Part shown: piece after piece, positions 17,404 to 22,876 of the stretch
Layout: each line of letters opens with the position of its first letter
Position numbering within the stretch: the first letter of the stretch is position 1
From: Pelagibacteraceae bacterium AG-430-I06
GTDB taxonomy: Bacteria; Pseudomonadota; Alphaproteobacteria; Pelagibacterales; Pelagibacteraceae
Direction: 5' to 3'
Assembly (NCBI GenBank): GCA_003209895.1
Contig: QCOH01000010.1
Span: 1-37,500 of the forward strand
Length of the DNA: 37,500 bases
Made by a program: the position numbers and the translations under genes
Notes under the pieces: model-generated
Database searches by the model: none
Told to the model about the DNA's origin: nothing
The model's input: the letters and a program-made list of their open reading frames with translations, nothing else

Positions 17404-17637
17404 ATGAAGGCTTTAAAAATTATAATTTATTTATTTATCCTGCTTTTTACAACTCACACATTTGCCAAAAGTAATGCTTACTATCAGACAATACTCACTA
17501 ATGTTTTGACAAATTGTAATACCGCTGGATGCAAAAAACAAATATTTGAACAAGAAGCTCGTATCGCTTTTTTTGCTTTATTAGATACAGCTCTTAATCA
17601 GGCTAGATTTAAATTAAGTCAAAGGGAATTATGGTGA
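17404..17637 (+). CDS. Small exported protein, 77 aa, unknown
   Basis: Begins with a clear signal peptide (MKALKIIIYLFILLFTTHTFA, shown as MKALKIIIYLFILLF then TTHTFA; cleavage about residue 21). The mature part is about 55 residues and has two cysteines close together (NCNTAGC), which could form a disulfide in the periplasm, followed by an amphipathic helix (EARIAFFALLDTALNQARFK). No family recognised. It is the first of three co-oriented small genes; its stop overlaps the next start by 7 bases, indicating an operon. Confidence 0.65.
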   Translation: MKALKIIIYLFILLFTTHTFAKSNAYYQTILTNVLTNCNTAGCKKQIFEQEARIAFFALLDTALNQARFKLSQRELW

Positions 17638-17858
17638 AAATCTTAATGATTTTTTTTCTTTTAACCACACCTGTCTTAGGCAAAGGTAAATGCAAATATT
17701 ATTCTGAAGCAGATGTTGTAAACGGTAACTTAATCAATAAAAAAGAACACTATACGTGTGAAGAAAAAAATCAAAATTTTTTCGTTACATTTTTTACAGA
17801 TCCTAAATGGCAGCAATCAGCAACAATGTTATTTATAGCAATATTAGAAAATATATAG
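17631..17858 (+). CDS. Small exported protein, 75 aa, unknown
   Basis: Starts MVKILMIFFLLTTPVLGKGK, a short signal peptide with likely cleavage after VLG. The mature region has two cysteines (KCKYYSE and HYTCEEK) that could pair, and a hydrophobic end (KWQQSATMLFIAILENI) that might contact the membrane. No family recognised. It overlaps the upstream gene by 7 bases and is followed 14 bases later by the lipoprotein gene; it has no homologous features elsewhere in the window. Confidence 0.6.
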   Translation: MVKILMIFFLLTTPVLGKGKCKYYSEADVVNGNLINKKEHYTCEEKNQNFFVTFFTDPKWQQSATMLFIAILENI

Positions 17859-17872
17859 AAAGGAGGAAACAA

Positions 17873-18310
17873 ATGAGAATAGTCTTAATCATAATTGCAG
17901 CACTATTTTTATCCAATTGTACAAATAGTTATGTGAAAAATAAGAAAATTATTAATTCCCCAAATGATTTACAAAAATTTACAAATATTTGGTGTGAAAA
18001 AAACAAAACTACAGACAAAAAGATATTAATGTGCGGATCAGCATGGAGCAAAGATTTAGGTATTTCCGAATCTAAAGCGGTAATGAGTGCAAAACTTAAA
18101 ATCGCTGATGTTACATCTCATACAATGGTGCGTTCAGAGAAAGTAATGCACAGGGAAAACAAGAAAGGTCTTGTTAAAAGTTATGAGATGAATGCGGACA
18201 ACCAATTAATCGATGTCACAATTGCTGGGTACCGAGTTCTTCATAAAAAAATCTTGAAAGAAAAAAATGGCTGGAGAACTATGGTATTACTAGAATATAA
18301 ACTTACCTAA
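17873..18310 (+). CDS. Putative lipoprotein, LPP20/FlgT-N-like
   Basis: The start at ATG 17873 is chosen because AGGAGG lies 6 bases upstream (17861-17866), a textbook Shine-Dalgarno that is rare among genes in this window, and because it gives a lipoprotein signal peptide (MRIVLIIIAALFLSNC, lipobox LSNC with Cys16). The frame is open 66 bases further upstream but that part overlaps the previous gene. The mature protein (MCGSAWSKDLGISESKAVMS, AKLKIADVT..., ending WRTMVLLEYKLT) has the helix-then-strand layout of LPP20/FlgT N-terminal domains, in which GxA is followed by an Ala-rich helix. The fold call is by pattern only; the function is unknown. Confidence 0.65.
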   Translation: MRIVLIIIAALFLSNCTNSYVKNKKIINSPNDLQKFTNIWCEKNKTTDKKILMCGSAWSKDLGISESKAVMSAKLKIADVTSHTMVRSEKVMHRENKKGLVKSYEMNADNQLIDVTIAGYRVLHKKILKEKNGWRTMVLLEYKLT

Positions 18311-18325
18311 ATCATATAGTCATAT

Positions 18326-18352
18326 GGAGCAGGTAGATTTTTTACTTGCTCC
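18326..18352 (+). terminator. Hairpin at the right edge of the insert, possible terminator
   Basis: GGAGCAGGTA and TACTTGCTCC form a 10-bp stem (one G-U) with a 7-nt loop GATTTTT. It lies 15 bases after the lipoprotein stop, so it could end that transcript, although no T run follows. Its last base is directly adjacent to the second fhs repeat copy (18353), so it also marks the boundary of the inserted segment. Confidence 0.5.
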
Positions 18353-18402
18353 ATTAAATTAAATAAAAAAGGAGAAATCGAAGGTCTTTTTTAAGATTTA
18401 TT
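18353..18402 (+). pseudogene. Orphan 3' end of fhs (direct repeat copy 2)
   Basis: A second copy of the fhs 3' end, encoding [13 protein letters not shown] and a stop, with no fhs sequence before it. Identity to 16769-16818 is 46/50 with only synonymous changes. It runs into the fdh stop codon (minus strand, 18398-18400), so here fhs and fdh would be convergent with 3 bases between stops. This looks like the original fhs-fdh junction, displaced from its gene body by the inserted segment. Confidence 0.85.
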
Positions 18403-19597
18403 TCTTTTTGTATTTAGCCGCTTCCTCAGAACCGCCAGTCGCACTCCCCTTGCTATAAGAGTGGGCACCCATGCCAGCTAATTGACCATCTTTTATAATT
18501 AAATAAGGATCTCTGATTGGCTTTTTATCAAAGAAACATTCTAAAATTTCTCTAACACCTGCTGCATATCTAGCTTGTGCTGATAATGAGGTTCCGGAAG
18601 TATGAGGTGTCATACCGTGGTTTGGCATTGATCTCCAAATATGATCATTTGGAGCAGGTTGCGGAAACCACACATCCCCCGCATATCCACTTAATTGTCC
18701 AGATTTAAGAGCTTTAGCTATCGCCTCTCTATTGCAAATCTTTCCTCTAGCCGTATTAACAATGTAAGCACCTTTCTTCATTTTGCTTATTAATTTATCA
18801 TCAAATAAATTTTCAGTTTCTGGGTGTAGAGGGCAGTTAATTGTAACTACATCACAAACCTTAACTAAAGATTCTACAGAGTCGTGGAATGTTAAATTAA
18901 GTTCTTTTTCAACCGAGTCTGGTAATTTGTGTCTGTCAAAGTAGTGAAGATGAACGTCGAAAGGTTTCATTTTTCTTAATGCATCTAATCCAATACGTCC
19001 TGCCGCAACTGTTCCTACATGCATACCCTCCACATCATAAGATCTATGCACTGCATCAGCAATATTCCAACCACCTTGATTAACTATATTATGTTGATTG
19101 TGATAATCTCTAACTAAAGATAAAATCATCATAACGATGTGTTCGGCTACAGATCTTGAATTACAGTAAGTGACTTCAACTACATCAATTTTATTGTCCA
19201 TTGCTGCTTGTAAATCTACGTGGTCTGACCCAATACCAGCGGTAATAGCCATTTTTAATTTTTTTGCTGACTGGATTCTTTCTTTTGTTAAATAATAAGG
19301 CCAAAAAGGTTGAGATATAACAACGTCTGCATCAACTAATTCCTTGTCTGCTTTACAGCCCTTCGCATCTTTATCAGAGGTCACAACTAATTTATGGCCA
19401 TTAGACTCTAAAAACTTTCTTAAACCTAATTCACCTGAAACACACCCTAGTAATTGACCTGGCTTAAAATCTATTCCTTTTGGGGTTGGCAATGCCATAC
19501 CATCTGGATATTTATCTAATTTTGGTAAACTTGCTACAGGGTAGCTTTTGGGCATCCCCCCTTTAGGATCATCGTATAGAACGCAAAGTACTTTCAT
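18398..19597 (-). CDS. fdh: NAD-dependent formate dehydrogenase
   Basis: Oxidises formate to CO2 with reduction of NAD+; a cytoplasmic, metal-free D-2-hydroxyacid dehydrogenase-family enzyme. At 399 aa it follows the Pseudomonas-type FDH almost residue for residue: Asn146 (TYCNS), nucleotide loop GTVAAGRIG (195-203), Asp221 for NAD preference (YFDRH), Arg284 (NTARGK), Gln313 (FPQPAP) and His332 (TPHTSG), with the typical end GAHSYSKG...GGSEEAAKYKKK. It provides the final, NADH-producing step for formate released by Fhs. It is divergent from the metF-like gene over a 128-bp intergenic region. Confidence 0.97.
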   Translation of the reverse strand: MKVLCVLYDDPKGGMPKSYPVASLPKLDKYPDGMALPTPKGIDFKPGQLLGCVSGELGLRKFLESNGHKLVVTSDKDAKGCKADKELVDADVVISQPFWPYYLTKERIQSAKKLKMAITAGIGSDHVDLQAAMDNKIDVVEVTYCNSRSVAEHIVMMILSLVRDYHNQHNIVNQGGWNIADAVHRSYDVEGMHVGTVAAGRIGLDALRKMKPFDVHLHYFDRHKLPDSVEKELNLTFHDSVESLVKVCDVVTINCPLHPETENLFDDKLISKMKKGAYIVNTARGKICNREAIAKALKSGQLSGYAGDVWFPQPAPNDHIWRSMPNHGMTPHTSGTSLSAQARYAAGVREILECFFDKKPIRDPYLIIKDGQLAGMGAHSYSKGSATGGSEEAAKYKKK

Positions 19598-19671
19598 TTT
19601 TTCCCTGACATATTTGACTATTATAGCGGCACAAAGTCAAACTCTTCTTGTAATGATTTTTCTGGACACGT

Positions 19672-19692
19672 TGAGGGGTCCCCTGGTATATC
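19672..19692 (+). repeat. 21-nt sequence in metF leader, shared with metF coding region
   Basis: TGAGGGGTCCCCTG followed by GTATATC. It matches 20046-20066 at 20 of 21 positions; the preceding CTGGACA (19663-19669 and 20037-20043) also matches. It contains the near-palindrome AGGGGTCCCCT. It lies 33 bases before the preferred metF start. Confidence 0.8.
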
Positions 19693-19725
19693 CCGAGAAA
19701 TATGCATTTTTCTTTAGAGATAACA

Positions 19726-20430
19726 ATGAAGACAAACCTTGCGGTTTTACCAAAGGTAAAAGATGTTTACATAACCATGTTGCCCGGGAACGATTTTAGA
19801 GAGGTAGCCAATAAGGCTAAAGAACTAGTCCAATCCGGGTTTAATCCCGTACCTCACTTTCCTGCAAGATCAATTAAAAATTTTGAGAATTTAAAAGACT
19901 ATGTTTCTATGTGTAAAGATTTTGGCGTAAAACAAGCTCTTGTAATTGGCGGTAGCGCTGAACCCATTGGGGACTATCACTGTTCTCTTCAGATATTAGA
20001 GACAGGATTATTTGATGGTTTCAAGATAGGAATTGCTGGACATCCTGAGGGGTCCCCTGATATATCGGATTCGGAATTAGAAAAAGCTATGAAAGAAAAA
20101 AAACCCTTCGCCGATTATATCGTAACTCAATGGCTTTTAAACCCAGATCCAATTAAAGAATTTATTTCAAAACAAAGTTTGCCAGTACATGTTGGAATCA
20201 CAGGCCCTTTAAAAATTACCAATCTAATAAAATTTGCAAATATTGTAGGAGCAAAAAACTCAATTAATTTTATCAAGAGCAATGCAACAAAAGCACTAGA
20301 TTTATTAAAACCATCTGACCCAAACAATTTAATTGAAAAGGTTAAAAGTTCTACGAATAACTTTCATATTTATACTTTTGGAGGGTTAAAAGAGACAAAC
20401 AAGTGGTTAGAGCAAAATAATTATGCCTAA
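19726..20430 (+). CDS. metF: Methylenetetrahydrofolate reductase-like protein
   Basis: A 234-aa MetF-family TIM-barrel protein. Visible family elements are FNPVPHFPARSI, the segment IGIAGHPEGSPDI (compare GYPEGHP in classical MetF) and VHVGITGPLK. It is shorter than E. coli MetF (about 296 aa). In the context of GcvT-like, fhs and fdh it probably oxidises 5-methyl-THF to methylene-THF rather than feeding methionine synthesis; direction and cofactor are inference. I use ATG 19726 (MKTNLAVLPK); an in-frame ATG at 19702 would add 8 residues. Its stop overlaps the next start by 8 bases. Confidence 0.85.
   Translation: MKTNLAVLPKVKDVYITMLPGNDFREVANKAKELVQSGFNPVPHFPARSIKNFENLKDYVSMCKDFGVKQALVIGGSAEPIGDYHCSLQILETGLFDGFKIGIAGHPEGSPDISDSELEKAMKEKKPFADYIVTQWLLNPDPIKEFISKQSLPVHVGITGPLKITNLIKFANIVGAKNSINFIKSNATKALDLLKPSDPNNLIEKVKSSTNNFHIYTFGGLKETNKWLEQNNYA
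20046..20066 (+). repeat. 21-nt sequence inside metF, shared with its leader
   Basis: Encodes part of the conserved GHPEGSPDI motif. It is identical to 19672-19692 except at one position (A in place of G at 20060). The copy in the leader lies outside the gene, so the shared sequence is not explained by coding constraint alone. Confidence 0.8.
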
Positions 20431-21793
20431 AAAGATTCCAAATTCTTACAAGGTTGAAAAAGTAAATTACGACAAATTAAGACACGAAACTTCAGTAGAT
20501 CAATCAGACAGGCAAGTTCCTTATAATTTAAGGCAAAGCGGACCAACAAAAGTAGAGATGCTTATTTCGACAAGAGTAAGAAAATCTCCTTATTGGCATT
20601 TATCAATGAAAGCCGGATGTTGGAGAGCAACAGTTTATAATAGAATTTATCACCCCAGAGGCTATGTGAGACCAGAAAAAGGTGGAGCAATGGTAGAGTA
20701 TAAGGCTATAAAAAATCATGTAACAATGTGGAATGTGGCTGTCGAAAGACAAATTAGAGTCAAAGGTCCAGATGCAGAAAAATTTGTAGATTATGTGATT
20801 ACTCGAGATGCAACGAAAATTTCAACAATGCGTGGCCGGTATGTTATTCTTTGTAACTATAAAGGCGGAGTGCTTAATGATCCTGTTTTGTTAAGAGTAG
20901 AAAATGATGAATTTTGGTTCAGTTTGTCTGACTCTGACATTGGTTTGTATTTACAGGGTGTTAATGCTGATAAAAGATTTAATGTTGAAATAGACGAAAT
21001 TGATGCGTGCCCGGTTCAAATTCAAGGTCCAAAATCAAAAGCACTAATGAAAGATTTAATTGGTAATCAAGTAGATATGGATAATATCCCATTCTATGGT
21101 TTGGCCAAGGCAAAAATTGCCGGAAGAGATTGTGTTATATCTCAGTCTGGATTTTCAGGAGAAGCTGGTTATGAAATTTACTTGAGAAATGCAACGTTGT
21201 ATGCCGAGGATATGTGGAATGCTGTTCTTAAGGCTGGAAAAAAACATAAATTAATGGTTATAGCGCCAGCACACCATAGAAGAATTCAGGCAGGAATATT
21301 ATCTTGGGGTCAAGATTTGGATCACGAACACAATCCATTTCAATGTAATTTAGGTTATCAAGTTTCTCTATCTGGCAAAGGCCAATGGAACAAACAAACA
21401 GATTATGTAGGTAAAGAGGCACTAGAGAAAATGAAAATCCAGCTTAAAAACGGAGAGAAACCTTACAAACTTCAATTAGTTGGAATGGAGCTAGGTGGTA
21501 AGCCAGTAGAAGATTATGCAAATGATTTTTGGTTAATATCAAATGATAAAGGCGGTAAACCTGTTGGTTTTATCACCTCGCCTTGGTACCACCCCGAAAA
21601 GGGAACAAATATTGCAATGGGATATGTTCCATATGAAGGAAATTTAAGTAGTAATGGTTTTCCATTAGGCAATTTCGGTAAAAAATACAAAGTTCACCTA
21701 CCTAAAAAATATTCTAATAAACCTGTGAGTGCGACAGTAGTTCCTATACCTTTTACCGAGTCACATAATAAAAACACTAGAGAAACAAACTAA
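20423..21793 (+). CDS. GcvT/DmdA-family THF-dependent methyltransferase
   Basis: A 456-aa aminomethyltransferase-family protein. The folate-binding fold is seen from about residue 75 (YNRIYHPRG, MVEYKAIKNHVTMWNVAVER) through GGVLNDPVLLRV, QIQGPKSKALM and SGFSGEAGYEIYL, with the GcvT C-terminal barrel after about 350. The text NDPVLL and MWNVAVERQI resembles DMSP demethylase DmdA more than GcvT proper, which has DD at the NDP site. The protein is some 85 residues longer than either, with an extra N-terminal part (SDRQVPYNLRQSGPTKVEM). It probably moves a methyl group from an unidentified methylated substrate to THF, handing methyl-THF to the overlapping metF-like gene. It is not a classical gcvT: no gcvH or gcvP is adjacent. 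Confidence 0.83.
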   Translation: MPKKIPNSYKVEKVNYDKLRHETSVDQSDRQVPYNLRQSGPTKVEMLISTRVRKSPYWHLSMKAGCWRATVYNRIYHPRGYVRPEKGGAMVEYKAIKNHVTMWNVAVERQIRVKGPDAEKFVDYVITRDATKISTMRGRYVILCNYKGGVLNDPVLLRVENDEFWFSLSDSDIGLYLQGVNADKRFNVEIDEIDACPVQIQGPKSKALMKDLIGNQVDMDNIPFYGLAKAKIAGRDCVISQSGFSGEAGYEIYLRNATLYAEDMWNAVLKAGKKHKLMVIAPAHHRRIQAGILSWGQDLDHEHNPFQCNLGYQVSLSGKGQWNKQTDYVGKEALEKMKIQLKNGEKPYKLQLVGMELGGKPVEDYANDFWLISNDKGGKPVGFITSPWYHPEKGTNIAMGYVPYEGNLSSNGFPLGNFGKKYKVHLPKKYSNKPVSATVVPIPFTESHNKNTRETN

Positions 21794-21815
21794 GTTTTTA
21801 ATTAACGAAAATTTT

Positions 21816-22232
21816 ATGGTAGAAAATTTTAATAATTCATTTTTTCTAATTATATTTTTCATTCATTTTATTATTTATGGTCTGTACGCTTATCAATGTA
21901 CATTTAATACAAAAAATTTTTTAAAAAAATATGGTATGCATGAAACTTCAGCTATCATGACTCGTTTTTTTGGCTCAATGCTCATTGGTTCGTTTATTTT
22001 AGCCGGATATATTGTTTTCATAAGGGAAAAAGGAACGCTTGGAACTTGGGGTTTTTTTAATCTTATATTCTTACAAAATTTATTTACTTTTTTTGTAGCA
22101 ATGTCTTCTCATCAAAAAAGAAATTTAGGCGTGGTTAAAAGGACATCTGTAATAGGGATTATTATACCGGCTGTACTAACTTTTCTTTCAGGTATCCTTT
22201 GCTTTGGATTATCTAACAAAATTTATTTGTAA
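21816..22232 (+). CDS. Small four-helix membrane protein, unknown
   Basis: A 138-aa protein with four hydrophobic segments (about residues 8-26, 48-67, 75-95, 108-132), separated by short charged loops (FNTKNFLKKYGMHETS; SSHQKRNLGVVKR). No motif of a known transporter is recognised. It starts 22 bases after the GcvT-like gene and may be cotranscribed with the C1 genes. It ends one base before the opposing LON-domain gene ends. Confidence 0.65.
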   Translation: MVENFNNSFFLIIFFIHFIIYGLYAYQCTFNTKNFLKKYGMHETSAIMTRFFGSMLIGSFILAGYIVFIREKGTLGTWGFFNLIFLQNLFTFFVAMSSHQKRNLGVVKRTSVIGIIIPAVLTFLSGILCFGLSNKIYL

Positions 22233-22233
22233 A

Positions 22234-22860
22234 TTATTGTAGTATAGCATCATCTTTCGATTTTTCGAAAAAAGCAAAATTTGTTATTTCAATATATGTT
22301 TTGGCAATACTATTAATTTGCGGAATTTCTAATAGTTTTTGTTTTTCGCTTACAGAAAACGGAGAAATCATTATTAAATTATAAACTTGTTGCGACTTTT
22401 TTAATTGAGAAAGTTCCCTCCAATTTAAAATCATTCCCTCTCTTTCAAATAATTTTTTTGAATTCTCTACTAATTTATTAAGCAACTTTTCATCTACGAA
22501 ATCCTCTTTTTTGACATCATCCCCAAAAATATTGTAATTAACAATGAACTCTCTATAGGGTTCCTCATTATTAAGTTCTTTATCTATTTTGAAACGACTT
22601 AAGCCTAAAAGATTTATTAAAATTCTTCCATCAGGAGTTTTTTTATGATTATTAATTTTTCCCAAACATCCAATTTCAAATAAATCTCCATCAACTTTTT
22701 TAGATTGAATCATCCCTATAATTCCATTTCCTTTAATAGCTTTTTCAACCATTCTTAAATATCTATCTTCAAAAATATTTAAAGGTAAATTTGTACCCGG
22801 AAAAAAAATTGCATTTCTTAACGGAAATATAGGAATTTTATTAGGAAGTTTTTCAGACAT
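22234..22860 (-). CDS. LON N-terminal (substrate-binding) domain protein
   Basis: A 208-aa stand-alone LON-N/PUA-like domain, as in the alphaproteobacterial 'LON peptidase substrate-binding domain' proteins; it has no ATPase or protease part. Signatures are KIPIFPLRNAIFFPGTNLPL, NIFEDRYLRMVEKA and IGCLGKI. I choose ATG 22860 (MSEKLPNK); the frame is open further up but that part overlaps secA. It follows secA by 16 bases and is probably cotranscribed. The function is unproven; it may bind protein substrates. Confidence 0.85.
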   Translation of the reverse strand: MSEKLPNKIPIFPLRNAIFFPGTNLPLNIFEDRYLRMVEKAIKGNGIIGMIQSKKVDGDLFEIGCLGKINNHKKTPDGRILINLLGLSRFKIDKELNNEEPYREFIVNYNIFGDDVKKEDFVDEKLLNKLVENSKKLFEREGMILNWRELSQLKKSQQVYNLIMISPFSVSEKQKLLEIPQINSIAKTYIEITNFAFFEKSKDDAILQ

Positions 22861-22876
22861 GATCTTACAATTTAAA

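Noticed and set aside
19548-19799. Open frame of 83 codons across the fdh-metF intergenic region
   Set aside because: It runs through the antisense of the fdh start and out of frame into metF, has no family resemblance, and is explained by the flanking genes.
20423-21793. Naming the GcvT-like gene dmdA or gcvT
   Set aside because: It shares family motifs with both but is longer, and its text does not match DmdA as remembered; no glycine-cleavage partners are adjacent.
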